Shown: positions 32,587-41,471, counted from the first letter of the stretch. The stretch: 64,000 bases of DNA from JAZRWQ01 sp045541395 (GCA_045541395.1 JAZQIZ010000001.1:365633-429632), one strand, 5' to 3'. A program made the numbers and translations. Notes: generated from the letters alone by a model not told the origin.

Positions 32587-34104
32587 TTATTCAGCCCCTT
32601 TAAGTTCTGAGAAAACCTCATTAAAATACAAGGGCAGTTCGCTTGGAAGCATTGTTTCCTCCCCTGATTTTGCAGCGCAATAATCGGCTGCTTTAGAATG
32701 GAGATATACGCCTAACACAGCCGCATCTTTCGTGCTGTAGCCCTGAGCCAACAGTGAACCTATTACACCCGCCAGAACATCACCGCTTCCGCCCTTCGCA
32801 AGGCCTGAATTACTTACAAGGTTAATATAAACACTATTATCTGGAACCGCAATTATTGTATGGGCGCCTTTAAGCACTACAACGCTGTTTAGCTCAAGCG
32901 CCATATTTTTTGCAACTCCTATTCGGTCGTTTAAAATTTCCGTCAGAGTTAACCCTGAAAGCGAAGACATTTCCTTTGGATGAGGCGTAATAACACAACC
33001 GCCGCTTCTGCCTTTTAATATATTTATATTCGTCTTAAGGGCATTTATACCGTCGGCATCAATAAGAAGCGGCAAGCCTTCCACTTGCAATAATTCATTT
33101 ACCACTTCTCCTGCTTCCTCTCCTCGGCCCAGGCCGCATCCAACAACCGCTGCCTGGCAGCCAAAGGCTACCTCTCTTACATTATCGGCAAGATCTCCAA
33201 TAGAATCAAAGGGAGCATATATAGGTTCCGCAAATTTATATGAAGCCTTATCACATACACTTTGCTCTGAAGCAAGGAGAGTTAATCCTACACCGCTTTT
33301 TAATGCTCCAAACAATGCAAGAGAAGCCGCTCCGGGCATTTCTTTACTGCCACAAGCCAACAGCAGTTTGCCGAAGGTACCCTTATGGGAGTTTTGAGGG
33401 CGCTGTTTTAATATTGAAGAGCAAAGCTCTTTGGTTATAATACAGGCACAAAAATTAGCGTTTTCATATGCTTCTTGCGGGATTCCAATATCCTTAATAA
33501 TAACATTACCGCAATAATCACACGCGGGATACAAATAATAGCATGGCTTTAAGGTTGATAGCGCAACAGTAATATTTGCCTTTACTGCAATTTTATCGAC
33601 CCTGCCCGTATTGCAAACACAGCCGCTTGGGATATCAACCGCTATAACAAAAGCGTTTGAACGATTGATGGCAAGGGCTATTTCAGAGCAGTCTTCATCA
33701 AGACTGCCACGAAATCCGTTACCGTAAATTGCATCCACAACCGCATCCGCCTCATAAATCTTTTCCAACGCCTCATATTTATCATCAGTAAACCTTAAAA
33801 CAGGCACACCGTCAAGACGCTCAAAATAATATTCGGCATCCTTTGAAAACTCTTTATCATTACTGCAAACAATGCTTACTTTGTAGCCCATATCGGTCAG
33901 CAACGGAGCAAGGGCAAATCCGTCGCCGGCATTATTACCGTTACCGCAAACTATACATACACTTGAAAGCGGTTGAACATTTAAACGCACGGTATCGGCA
34001 ATTTCCCGAGCAGCGTTTGCCATTAATTCAACGCCCGGAATCCCCAAAACATTAATTGCATAAGAATCTATAAGCTTATTGCTTTTTGCGCTGTAAACCT
34101 TCAT
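32587..34104 (-). CDS. nnr: Bifunctional NAD(P)H-hydrate epimerase/dehydratase
   Basis: NnrD/YjeF repairs hydrated NAD(P)H. Residues 1 to about 215 form the epimerase (YjeF_N) domain with VCGNGNNAGDGFALAPLL, and the rest is the ADP/ATP-dependent dehydratase with GTFGKLLLACGS, VVGCGLGRG, VITPHPKEMS and the catalytic GSGDVLAGVIGSLLAQG. The 505-residue fused form is standard. Three bases separate it from the YdcC-like gene; the ireB terminator lies just upstream. Confidence 0.95.
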   Translation of the reverse strand: MKVYSAKSNKLIDSYAINVLGIPGVELMANAAREIADTVRLNVQPLSSVCIVCGNGNNAGDGFALAPLLTDMGYKVSIVCSNDKEFSKDAEYYFERLDGVPVLRFTDDKYEALEKIYEADAVVDAIYGNGFRGSLDEDCSEIALAINRSNAFVIAVDIPSGCVCNTGRVDKIAVKANITVALSTLKPCYYLYPACDYCGNVIIKDIGIPQEAYENANFCACIITKELCSSILKQRPQNSHKGTFGKLLLACGSKEMPGAASLALFGALKSGVGLTLLASEQSVCDKASYKFAEPIYAPFDSIGDLADNVREVAFGCQAAVVGCGLGRGEEAGEVVNELLQVEGLPLLIDADGINALKTNINILKGRSGGCVITPHPKEMSSLSGLTLTEILNDRIGVAKNMALELNSVVVLKGAHTIIAVPDNSVYINLVSNSGLAKGGSGDVLAGVIGSLLAQGYSTKDAAVLGVYLHSKAADYCAAKSGEETMLPSELPLYFNEVFSELKGAE

Positions 34105-34124
34105 TGTTATCCTCTTTTCATAGT

Positions 34125-34159
34125 AAAATTCTCAAAACCCATAAGGTTTTGAGAATTTT
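34125..34159 (-). terminator. Terminator after ireB
   Basis: AAAATTCTCAAAACC (34125-34139) pairs perfectly with 34145-34159 (15 bp), with a T-run on the minus strand. Confidence 0.88.
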
Positions 34160-34167
34160 AAAAGATA

Positions 34168-34416
34168 TCAGTCGTCAAGATAAGACTTCACAAGAGTATG
34201 CAGAAGCTCATCTCTATCTATTTTGCAGATAAGAGAACGAGCCTGCTTATGATTAGTAATATAAGTTGGATCCTCCGAGAGGATATATCCGACAATCTGA
34301 TTTATTGGGTTGTAGCCCTTTTCTTTGAGCGCATCATACACCTGAGTGACCGTACGCTTCATTTCGTCTTCCTGTTCTTTCTTCACAGAGAAGGTTATAG
34401 TACCGTCTGTTACCAA
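34168..34416 (-). CDS. ireB: IreB-type regulatory phosphoprotein (UPF0297)
   Basis: An 82-residue protein closely matching the UPF0297/IreB family: VYDALKEKGYNPINQIVGYI followed by LSEDPTYITNHKQARSLICK. In Enterococcus, IreB is phosphorylated by the PASTA kinase IreK and affects cephalosporin resistance; an equivalent role here is inference, and no kinase gene is in the window. It uses a TTG start with GGAGG eight bases upstream. Monocistronic, with its own promoter and terminator. Confidence 0.93.
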   Translation of the reverse strand: MVTDGTITFSVKKEQEDEMKRTVTQVYDALKEKGYNPINQIVGYILSEDPTYITNHKQARSLICKIDRDELLHTLVKSYLDD

Positions 34417-34448
34417 AAATCACACCTCCCGATTTAGTTACTATATTT

Positions 34449-34477
34449 ATAATATACCATTAAAAATATATTTTCAA
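34449..34477 (-). promoter_or_regulatory. SigA-type promoter of ireB
   Basis: TTGAAA (34472-34477), 17 bases, TATTAT (34449-34454) on the minus strand, right after pheT. Confidence 0.75.
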
Positions 34478-34492
34478 GCAAAAGATGAAAAT

Positions 34493-36868
34493 TTATTTTT
34501 TTAACATCATATCTTTTGCTTCCATTTGAGCAATAAGCTTATTCATATAATCCTGAACCTCTTCGGAAGAAAGAGTTCTGTCCTGAGCGCAGAAGTTAAA
34601 TCTGACGGAAACGCTCTTCTTTTCAGCCATTGCTTCATCGGTATATATATCTACAAGCTTATAGCCTGTAAGTATCTCGCAGGGGTTTTCTTTAACAATA
34701 CCTGCGATTTTAGCAAAGGGCATCGCTTTGTCAACCACAACGGTAATATCGTAATCAACATCCTGGAACTTAGAGGGCTCCTTAAATGAGCGTTCATCGG
34801 AGGATAGCTCAGAGAACATATCCATATCAATCTGGGCGCAAACAATAGAAGCCTTTTTATCTATTAGCTTTTTAACAGAAGGATGAACGACAGCCATGTA
34901 GCCGAGCTTCTTACCCTCAACCATTATATCAACGGTGTTTACGGGATGAAGGTATGCCTTTGCACTTTCGGCTGAAACAAATTCAATATCCTTATTCTTT
35001 AAGGTCTTGAATAAAGTTATAACAATGTCTCTCATTCTGAAGAACAGGCCCTGTTCGTCACAGGTTTTACCAAAGGAAACAATACCAAGCTTTTTGCGTT
35101 CGTTGCAGGTACCGTCTTCCCTCTTGCCTTCCACAACACGGCCTATTTCAAAAATGCCGAAATCGGGAGCAAAGTATTTATTTTCATTTACCATAGTAAG
35201 CAAAGTAGGTACCATACTGTTACGCAAGGTGGTCCAGTCAGTAGAAAGAGAATTTATAATTCTTACATTGTTTTCTACTTCAATGCCGATCTCCTTAAAT
35301 TTGCGCAAGTCACACCAAACGTAGGAATGCACCTCGTTCATACAGAACTTATCTGCCAGCATATTCTTAACGGCAAAATCATCCCTGCGGTTAACGGTTT
35401 CGGGAACAGGCTCGAGAATGCTTAAAGGGGATTTGATCTCAAAGTTGTCATAACCGTAAATACGTGTAATTTCTTCAATTATATCAGCCTTGATAGTAAC
35501 GTCCTTAGTGATTCTCCAAGTAGGAACGTCAACATCAAAATTGCCGCATTCATACTGAACCTTAAATCCAAGAGCAGTAAGAGTATTTACAATATGCTCA
35601 TCAGAGATCTCAATACCTGTATATCTGTCTACAAACTTTTTATCAAACTTAATGTTTACCGGAGGGAAGGAATATTCTCTCTTATCGGTTATTCGGGAAA
35701 CGATCTTTGCGCCGCAATCATACTGAGTCAATAGCTTAAGATAACGCATTGCGGCTGTCATTGTCATTTCAGGGTCAAGCATCTTCTCGTAACGCATACT
35801 TGCGTCGGTACGCAGACCGATACGGGAAGAAGTCTTACGAATGCAAACACCGTCAAAATTCGCAGACTCTAAAAGCAGACTTGTGGTGGTATCCACTATT
35901 TCAGAATCGAGACCGCCCATTATACCTGCAACCGCAACAGGCTTGTTATCAGAGCAGATCATTAGAGTATTTTCATCAATAGGTCTATCATTACCGTCAA
36001 GAGTTTTGAAGGTAAAGGGCTCTTCAAAGCGGCGAACCTGAATATTCTTAACAATATTATGGTCGAAAGCGTGCATAGGCTGACCCAATTCCAGCATCAC
36101 GTAATTTGTAAGGTCGGCTAAGAAGTTAATTGCACGCATACCGCAATAGAACAGTCGTATCCTCATATTAACGGGTGATACTCTTCTGGTTACGTTTTCA
36201 ATAATGGCAGAAGTATATCTATAGCCGTGCTCTTTATCAACAATTTCAATATCGACCTCAGGTAAGGTTTCGTAGTCGGCTGCATTCAGCATATCTACAG
36301 CCTTTAATTTTCTGCCGCTGATAGCCGCAAATTCTCTGGCAATACCGTAATGGCCCCAAAGATCGGGACGGTTGGTCAAGGATTTGTTATCTACCTCAAA
36401 CACAATATCGTCGATATCATATAAATCTTTAACAGAAGTACCCAATGGAACGTCTTCAGTAATTTCCATAAGTCCGGAATGGTCGGCGCTGATGCCAAGC
36501 TCCTTTTCAGAACAACACATACCGCAGGATTCATAGCCTGCGATCTTAACCTTGGCAATATCCATACCGCCTGCCTTGCCTCCTAAGGTTGCAAAGGCGA
36601 CCTTCATACCCTCTCTTACATTAGGGGCGCCGCAAACACAGTCAACAGTTTCTTTGCCGGTATTGACCTTTAATAAATGAAGCTTCTTGGAGTCGGGGTG
36701 ATTTTCCACAGATTCAATTTTTGCAACAACTACACCCTCAACGTCCTTGCCCATTTCAAAAATATCTTCAACTTCCGCCGTAGCAAGAGTGAATCTTTTA
36801 ATAAGGCTTATTTTATCAAGGCCGGAAAGGTCCACGAATTCGGATATCCAATTCATTGAAATTAACAT
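34493..36868 (-). CDS. pheT: Phenylalanyl-tRNA synthetase beta subunit
   Basis: PheT is the large subunit of the tetrameric PheRS. In order it has the EMAP-like tRNA-binding domain (VVVAKIESVENHPDSKKLHL near residue 45), B3/B4 editing region, B5, the pseudo-catalytic core and the C-terminal anticodon-binding FDX-ACB domain (QDVDYDITVVVDKAMPFAKI). The 791-residue length is normal. It follows pheS by 20 bases under T-box control. Confidence 0.97.
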   Translation of the reverse strand: MLISMNWISEFVDLSGLDKISLIKRFTLATAEVEDIFEMGKDVEGVVVAKIESVENHPDSKKLHLLKVNTGKETVDCVCGAPNVREGMKVAFATLGGKAGGMDIAKVKIAGYESCGMCCSEKELGISADHSGLMEITEDVPLGTSVKDLYDIDDIVFEVDNKSLTNRPDLWGHYGIAREFAAISGRKLKAVDMLNAADYETLPEVDIEIVDKEHGYRYTSAIIENVTRRVSPVNMRIRLFYCGMRAINFLADLTNYVMLELGQPMHAFDHNIVKNIQVRRFEEPFTFKTLDGNDRPIDENTLMICSDNKPVAVAGIMGGLDSEIVDTTTSLLLESANFDGVCIRKTSSRIGLRTDASMRYEKMLDPEMTMTAAMRYLKLLTQYDCGAKIVSRITDKREYSFPPVNIKFDKKFVDRYTGIEISDEHIVNTLTALGFKVQYECGNFDVDVPTWRITKDVTIKADIIEEITRIYGYDNFEIKSPLSILEPVPETVNRRDDFAVKNMLADKFCMNEVHSYVWCDLRKFKEIGIEVENNVRIINSLSTDWTTLRNSMVPTLLTMVNENKYFAPDFGIFEIGRVVEGKREDGTCNERKKLGIVSFGKTCDEQGLFFRMRDIVITLFKTLKNKDIEFVSAESAKAYLHPVNTVDIMVEGKKLGYMAVVHPSVKKLIDKKASIVCAQIDMDMFSELSSDERSFKEPSKFQDVDYDITVVVDKAMPFAKIAGIVKENPCEILTGYKLVDIYTDEAMAEKKSVSVRFNFCAQDRTLSSEEVQDYMNKLIAQMEAKDMMLKK

Positions 36869-36888
36869 TATTTTATCCTCCTTATGCC

Positions 36889-37917
36889 TTACTTGGAATT
36901 AAACTGAGAAAGAGCATCAAGATCACCGCTGTTAAGAACACGGATATCCTTAATGCCGTTTTTCATCATTGCAAGACGGGTAAGACCTAAACCGAAAGCA
37001 AATCCGGTATATTCTTCAGGATCAATACCGCCTGCCTTAAGAACGTTGGGGTGGATCATACCGCAGGGACAAAGCTCAAGCCAACCTGAATTCTTGCAGG
37101 TCGGGCAGCCCTCACCGCCACAAATAAGGCAGTTGATATCAAGCTCAAAACCGGGCTCTACAAACGGGAAGAATCCGGGGCGAAGCCTAACCTTAACATC
37201 CTGTTTAAATACCTCAGAGAGCATTGTTTTCATAAAATAAATAAGGTTAGAAATAGAAATATCCTTATCTATCATCATACCTTCCATCTGGAAGAAGGTA
37301 TTTTCATGACAAGCATCTATATTTTCATTTCTAAAGCAGCGGCCGGGGAAAATTGCACGTAACGGAGCGCCGTATTTACGCATAATAGCGTTCTGCGCTG
37401 CGGATGTATGAGTTTTAAGCAGCTGACCGTTATCTAAATAATAGGTATCCTGCATATCTCTTGCAGGGTGATGCTTGGGAATATTAAGAGCCTCAAAGCA
37501 CTTATAATCATCTACAATTTCAAGATAATCTTCTATAGTAAAACCCATACTTCTAAATGTTTCTTCAACCTCGCGCTGAATAATGGTAATAGGATGCAAA
37601 GAACCTAATGGAGCGTTAGCCGGAATAGTAACGTCATACTTAGGAGTATTCTTGATTTCCATTTCTTCTTCAAGTGCAGCGATCTGCGCGATTTTTTCCG
37701 CAACAGTATTTTCAATTTCCTTTTTAAGAATATTGATATTCTGACCGGCCTCTTTTTTCTCCTCAACGGAAAGCTCACGAAGATCCTTCATAAGCTCGTT
37801 TAACTGACCTTTTTTACCCAAAAAGTCAATTCTTAATTTTTCAGCATCTGCGGCAGTCTGTAATCCTTCCACAGCGGACTGAAAATTCTTTCTTATCTGT
37901 TCGATTTTTGAAAGCAT
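36889..37917 (-). CDS. pheS: Phenylalanyl-tRNA synthetase alpha subunit
   Basis: PheS carries the aminoacylation site. After an N-terminal coiled coil (residues 1-85) come the class II motifs: HPITIIQREVEETFRSMGF, the motif 2 region GRCFRNENIDACHENTFFQM and motif 3 GFAFGLGLTRLAMMKNGI. There is an insert with four cysteines (CLICGGEGCPTCKNSGWLEL), seen in some clostridial PheS proteins and possibly binding zinc. 342 residues; first gene after the T-box leader. Confidence 0.96.
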   Translation of the reverse strand: MLSKIEQIRKNFQSAVEGLQTAADAEKLRIDFLGKKGQLNELMKDLRELSVEEKKEAGQNINILKKEIENTVAEKIAQIAALEEEMEIKNTPKYDVTIPANAPLGSLHPITIIQREVEETFRSMGFTIEDYLEIVDDYKCFEALNIPKHHPARDMQDTYYLDNGQLLKTHTSAAQNAIMRKYGAPLRAIFPGRCFRNENIDACHENTFFQMEGMMIDKDISISNLIYFMKTMLSEVFKQDVKVRLRPGFFPFVEPGFELDINCLICGGEGCPTCKNSGWLELCPCGMIHPNVLKAGGIDPEEYTGFAFGLGLTRLAMMKNGIKDIRVLNSGDLDALSQFNSK

Positions 37918-37944
37918 ATATTCATCCCCTTAAGTTAATTTACA

Positions 37945-38180
37945 TAAAATAAAAAAACCGCCCCAAAAAAAACGGGACGGATAAAACCGCGGTACCACCC
38001 GAGTTCGGCCTAAGCCGCTCTCCTAAGGCTTATAACGTAAGCCATCCGTTGCCAACTACTGTTACTTCACCGGCACCTCTACAAAATGAACTTCACCTTA
38101 CAGTTACCCGAAAACGCTTTCAGCCAACGACGTTTTCTCTCTGATGGCCCTTATATGGCTACTCTTTTTGTCACAGAGTT
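37945..38180 (-). ncRNA. T-box leader of pheST
   Basis: The leader reads on the minus strand to the universal T-box sequence GGGTGGTACCGCGG (37988-38001), then a terminator CCGTCCCG / GGGGCGG with Ts (37945-37981). Upstream lies a long stem I region; a TTC in AAGTTCATT about 110 bases before the T-box is a plausible phenylalanine specifier. Uncharged tRNA-Phe would favour readthrough into pheST. Confidence 0.93.
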
Positions 38181-38186
38181 TTTATT

Positions 38187-38215
38187 ATTTTATCAAACAC
38201 GAAAGAATATTTCAA
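38187..38215 (-). promoter_or_regulatory. SigA-type promoter of the pheST T-box transcript
   Basis: TTGAAA (38210-38215), 17 bases, TAAAAT (38187-38192) on the minus strand. Confidence 0.8.
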
Positions 38216-38318
38216 GTAGTAAAACCATTTTTTTATGGATATTCGGCAAAAATAACCTTGACTTACGGTTTTTATTATGGTAACTTGTTATAGATATAAA
38301 AATTTAATTTTTCTTATG

Positions 38319-38347
38319 TTTACAAAAAACAAGAAATATGATATTAT
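38319..38347 (+). promoter_or_regulatory. SigA-type promoter of the small plus-strand pair
   Basis: TTTACA (38319-38324), 17 bases, TATTAT (38342-38347), 25 bases before the start at 38373. Confidence 0.7.
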
Positions 38348-38372
38348 ATACAAATGATTGGAGGCTAAAAAT

Positions 38373-38669
38373 ATGGCTACAAAAAAGAATGAAAACCTTT
38401 TCTTTACCTATAAAGGAAAGCCGCTTGTTGCAAACGGCAATACCGTTTATTACGGTGATCCTTCTCAGAAATATATTCTTGTTCTGCAGGTAACCGATTC
38501 AAAAGCACTTGATGATCTTAAAATCGCTACTAAAGTAAATATGTCCCTTATGCTTACAGATCCTGAAGTTAGTTTAAAGGATAAGATAGTTAAGTCCGCC
38601 ATGAAGGACAGCATCGCAAGTGCCTTGGACGTAGGCATGATCTGGCTGGACCGCGCACTGAAAAAATAA
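38373..38669 (+). CDS. Unrecognised 98-residue cytoplasmic protein
   Basis: I do not recognise this protein. It begins MATKKNENLFFTYKGKPLV, has no signal or membrane segment, and shows a beta-rich first half (YKGKPLVANGNTVYYGDPSQ) and a helical Lys-rich second half. The start has GGAGG eight bases upstream; an earlier TTG would overlap that site. A second small gene follows after 18 bases, so the two share the promoter at 38319. Plus strand, opposite to its neighbours. Confidence 0.72.
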   Translation: MATKKNENLFFTYKGKPLVANGNTVYYGDPSQKYILVLQVTDSKALDDLKIATKVNMSLMLTDPEVSLKDKIVKSAMKDSIASALDVGMIWLDRALKK

Positions 38670-38687
38670 ACTGCGGAGGAAAGTAAA

Positions 38688-39116
38688 ATGGGTAATTCAA
38701 AATCAGGCTACTTAAGGGACGCTTGGGAAGATACAGAAAAAAGACACGTTATATGCTTTATTGCATTTATTCTTATTATTGCTGTTATAGCAGGCGGATA
38801 CTTTGGTGTTAAGGCAATTATCCGCGGCGAAAACACCATTCAGGGAAGCTGGGAATACGCTCCCGACATTGAAAACTATGGCGACAGCGGTTACACAATG
38901 CACTTTACCAGCGATAACAGATTTTTCTTAAACAGTGAGCTTGCCGCTAACTCCGGTACCTACACCATTACAGACGGAGGTCTGGAAGGTAAATTTAATA
39001 CCAACATTGCTGGTGTTATAGTTGAATACGAATATACTCTATCCGATAACGGTAACACTCTGTATCTTACAACTGAAGGCTCTTCTGTTAAGGCTCACAC
39101 AAGAGTTGAAAAATAA
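38688..39116 (+). CDS. Membrane-anchored small protein with lipocalin-like domain
   Basis: A 142-residue protein: a short cytoplasmic N-terminus, one membrane helix (VICFIAFILIIAVIAGGYFG, residues about 20-39), then an extracellular beta domain beginning IQGSWEYAPDIENYGDSGYT. The pattern of a GSWE opening, YTMHFTSDNRFFL and the closing YEYTLSDNGNTLYL resembles DUF5640-type lipocalin-like domains often found in Clostridia. Function unknown. A strong terminator follows. Confidence 0.75.
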   Translation: MGNSKSGYLRDAWEDTEKRHVICFIAFILIIAVIAGGYFGVKAIIRGENTIQGSWEYAPDIENYGDSGYTMHFTSDNRFFLNSELAANSGTYTITDGGLEGKFNTNIAGVIVEYEYTLSDNGNTLYLTTEGSSVKAHTRVEK

Positions 39117-39122
39117 AAATTG

Positions 39123-39148
39123 CACCTGCATCATGCAGGTGTTTTTTA
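39123..39148 (+). terminator. Terminator after the small plus-strand pair
   Basis: GCACCTGCAT pairs with ATGCAGGTG (39123-39131 with 39133-39141), followed by TTTTTT. Confidence 0.9.
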
Positions 39149-39238
39149 TTTGCAAAATTTTCGCACACATATAACAGTGTGCGAATATTTTTTAAGAAAG
39201 TTGTAAAATTAATTATATTTTTTGTATTTTTTCTGTTT

Positions 39239-39279
39239 TGTAACCCATTATGTAACCCAAACCGGATATAATGGTTACA
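39239..39279 (+). promoter_or_regulatory. Repeat-containing promoter/operator of the LPXTG gene
   Basis: Direct repeats TGTAACCC (39239-39246 and 39251-39258, 12-base period) and an inverted half-site GGTTACA (39273-39279) flank a perfect -10 TATAAT (39267-39272). The -35 position overlaps the repeats and has no TTGACA. The layout suggests an activator or repressor site, for instance for a response regulator. Confidence 0.6.
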
Positions 39280-39332
39280 GAAAGACGAAACAAACCTAAA
39301 TTTCTATAACTTCAAATAAAGGAGTAAGAAAA

Positions 39333-40790
39333 ATGAAAAAGAGTTTAAAGAGATTATCCGCAATGTTATTAGCAATCATAATGATCATCAGCGCAGGAAT
39401 GATAAGCGTTAGCGCAAGCGAGCTCGAAGGAAAAGGCAAATACGGCGTTCAGAAGGTTTGGGCCGATAACAATAATGAAGCAGGCGCCCGCCCTGAATCT
39501 CTTACCGTTGAACTTATCGCAAACGGCGCATCAACAGGAAAAACAGCTCTTCTTAATGACAGCAATAATTGGGCACACACCTGGTATGGCCTTGAAGATG
39601 CTGAATACTCCGTTATTGAAAATACTCCCGAAAATTATGAAGTATCCTCTCAGCAGATAGAAAAAGGCAAACTTGAAGTTTTAGCTTTCGACAGAATAAC
39701 CTCCTGCAAAAACACTAAGATCAACGTTCCCTGCCTTGCAAATAACAATAATTTTATTGTTGTAAGCCTTACCTCTTCCGTTAAAGCATTCGGCAACTAT
39801 AAGTTTGTTGTTTGGACTGAAAACGAACTGACCGACAGCGAAAAAGAAGACCTTGTTGATTCAATCAAAAACACCGAAGCTCTTTTTAAGAAAATAACAA
39901 AAGAAACATCCGTTTTTCTCTATGACGGCAGCGAAAACCCTTATTCCGACTACGTTGGATTCGAGAAGATTAACAATGAAATAGTTGGCACCTCCATGGG
40001 CTCAAAATCCGTTTGGCAGCAGATACTCTACGGTGTAGCAGATTCTACCGTAGCATACACTCTGCTTACCGGCACCTACGTTGCCCCCATAGTTGAACCT
40101 GAAAACGAAGACCCCACCGAAGAGACCACCGAGGAGACCACCGAAGAGACCACCGAGGAAACCACCGAGGAAACTACCGAGGAGACCACCGAGGAAACTA
40201 CCGAGGAGACCACTGAAGAGACCACCGAGGAGACTACCGAGGAGACCACTGAAGAGACCACTGAAGAGACTACTGAAAATCCTATCGAAGAAACTACTGA
40301 AGAACCTATTATAGAAACCACCATAGACACTACCGAAGAAACTACCGTAGAAATCCCCGAGGAGACAACCGAAGAAACTTCCGAGGAGACCACTGAAGAA
40401 ACCACCGAGGAAATCACTGAAGAGACCACCGAGGAAACCACTGAAGAGACTACCGAGGAGACCACTGAAGAGACCACCGAGGAGACCACCGAGGAAACCA
40501 CCGAAGAGACCACCGAGGAGCCCACTGAAGAAACTTTCGAAGAGACCGACAAGGAAACCACTGAAGAAGCTTCCGAAGAATCTACCAACGAAAAACCCGA
40601 AGAAGTTTTCGAAGAAATAACCGATGAAGAAGTTCCCCTTAGCGCAAGAACAGAAACAGCTTCCGAAGAAGAAGACAAAGTTTCCGAAAAGCTTCCCAGC
40701 ACCGGAGATATGATTTGTGTTTGGATCACAATGGTATTTGTATCTGTAATAGGCATGTCCTTTGGCATAAAGATGCGCAAATCACACTAA
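39333..40790 (+). CDS. LPXTG cell-wall-anchored protein with Cna-B domain and TTEE stalk
   Basis: A 485-residue surface protein. In order: signal peptide (residues 1 to about 29, ending VSASE), a Cna-B-like domain (about 35-105, YGVQKVWADNNNEAGARPES and the later GLEDAEYSVIEN), a region of unknown fold with two cysteines (about 107-245), a stalk of Thr-Thr-Glu-Glu repeats (about 257-430), the sortase signal LPSTG (454-458), a membrane helix and the tail KMRKSH. Sortase A-type anchoring to peptidoglycan is expected; no sortase gene is in the window. The stalk is strongly acidic and probably extends the head from the wall. Confidence 0.88.
   Translation: MKKSLKRLSAMLLAIIMIISAGMISVSASELEGKGKYGVQKVWADNNNEAGARPESLTVELIANGASTGKTALLNDSNNWAHTWYGLEDAEYSVIENTPENYEVSSQQIEKGKLEVLAFDRITSCKNTKINVPCLANNNNFIVVSLTSSVKAFGNYKFVVWTENELTDSEKEDLVDSIKNTEALFKKITKETSVFLYDGSENPYSDYVGFEKINNEIVGTSMGSKSVWQQILYGVADSTVAYTLLTGTYVAPIVEPENEDPTEETTEETTEETTEETTEETTEETTEETTEETTEETTEETTEETTEETTEETTENPIEETTEEPIIETTIDTTEETTVEIPEETTEETSEETTEETTEEITEETTEETTEETTEETTEETTEETTEETTEETTEEPTEETFEETDKETTEEASEESTNEKPEEVFEEITDEEVPLSARTETASEEEDKVSEKLPSTGDMICVWITMVFVSVIGMSFGIKMRKSH
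40111..40540 (+). repeat. 12-bp coding repeats encoding TTEE
   Basis: About 21 copies of a GAGACCACCGAG-type unit in two blocks (roughly 40114-40274 and 40360-40530) separated by a degenerate stretch encoding ENPIEETTEEPIIETTIDTT. Third-base changes distinguish copies, but runs of identical units remain, so length change by slippage or recombination is possible without breaking the frame. Confidence 0.93.
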
Positions 40791-40793
40791 AAC

Positions 40794-40822
40794 AAAAAGC
40801 ACCCATATGGGTGCTTTTTTTT
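40794..40822 (+). terminator. Terminator after the LPXTG gene
   Basis: AAAAGCACCCAT is self-complementary with ATGGGTGCTTTT around CATATG, followed by a T-run. Confidence 0.9.
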
Positions 40823-41273
40823 GTATCACCCCTCAAAAACAATATCTGTATTTTTAAACTTTGTGATCTCTATCCTTAACTTTTTATCGGGCATACGCTA
40901 TCTTTCACCTTATAGTTCCATTCGGACTCCCAATATTTATCCTCATTCAGGTGCAATGTATCAATAGGCGGCAGTCCGTATGTTGTATCTTTTGACGTTG
41001 AAGTTTTCCCAAGTGTAAACAATTATCGTACACATAAAGTAAATAAAATAGACCTGATAGCGAAATCCGGCACCGACACGGGTCCAGTACCCGCCGCACA
41101 CGGAAATGCATCAAGTCTTACTAATAATATACCACAAATCAATCCAAATATCAATACTCCGCCCGGAAATTCTATTGAAAATATTTCGACAGAAATACCC
41201 GAGTTTAAAACCGGAATTGACTCCGAAAATATAAACGGGTATAATAAAAATAATTCAGATGGAGGTACAAATA

Positions 41274-41471
41274 ATGGATATAACCCAAATGACAACGGAA
41301 GAAATAATGGAGTATCTGGACAATTTGCCGGAAACACAAATAACACGGGATATAGAGAGGTATTCGGGCAAGAAATCATCGGAAATAAAAGCAACTCCAG
41401 AAATGGCGGAATTCCTACGGGGAGTCGCTCAGTATTTGAAAGACTTTCAAGAGAAAAAGGGAAAGAAGTAA
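41274..41471 (+). CDS. Candidate 65-residue overlapping ORF
   Basis: A frame overlapping the linker of the remnant above in another phase. It has GGAGG eight bases before its ATG and gives a sensible small acidic-then-basic protein (MDITQMTTEEIMEYLDNLPE ... DFQEKKGKK) without membrane segments. Both frames look protein-like here, so one may be an accident of the Asn/Gly-rich linker. Placed next to a possible toxin remnant, an immunity or antitoxin role could be imagined, but nothing shows it. Confidence 0.3.
   Translation: MDITQMTTEEIMEYLDNLPETQITRDIERYSGKKSSEIKATPEMAEFLRGVAQYLKDFQEKKGKK

Noticed and set aside
40111..40540. Regular repeats resembling a CRISPR array
   Set aside because: The 12-bp period stays in frame, encodes TTEE, and has no unique spacers; no cas genes are present.
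40076..40780. Antisense 234-codon frame rich in Ser-Val repeats
   Set aside because: It is the mirror of the TTEE-coding repeats; no ribosome site or natural composition.
40880..41010. Minus-strand stretch of about 50 codons reading like protein
   Set aside because: It overlaps the plus-strand remnant, has no ATG or ribosome site and ends quickly; evidence too thin to choose it.
41023..41394. Minus-strand 123-codon hydrophobic frame
   Set aside because: Shadow of the Asn/Gly-rich linker of the plus-strand remnant; Phe/Pro/Leu content follows from that, and no ribosome site is seen.
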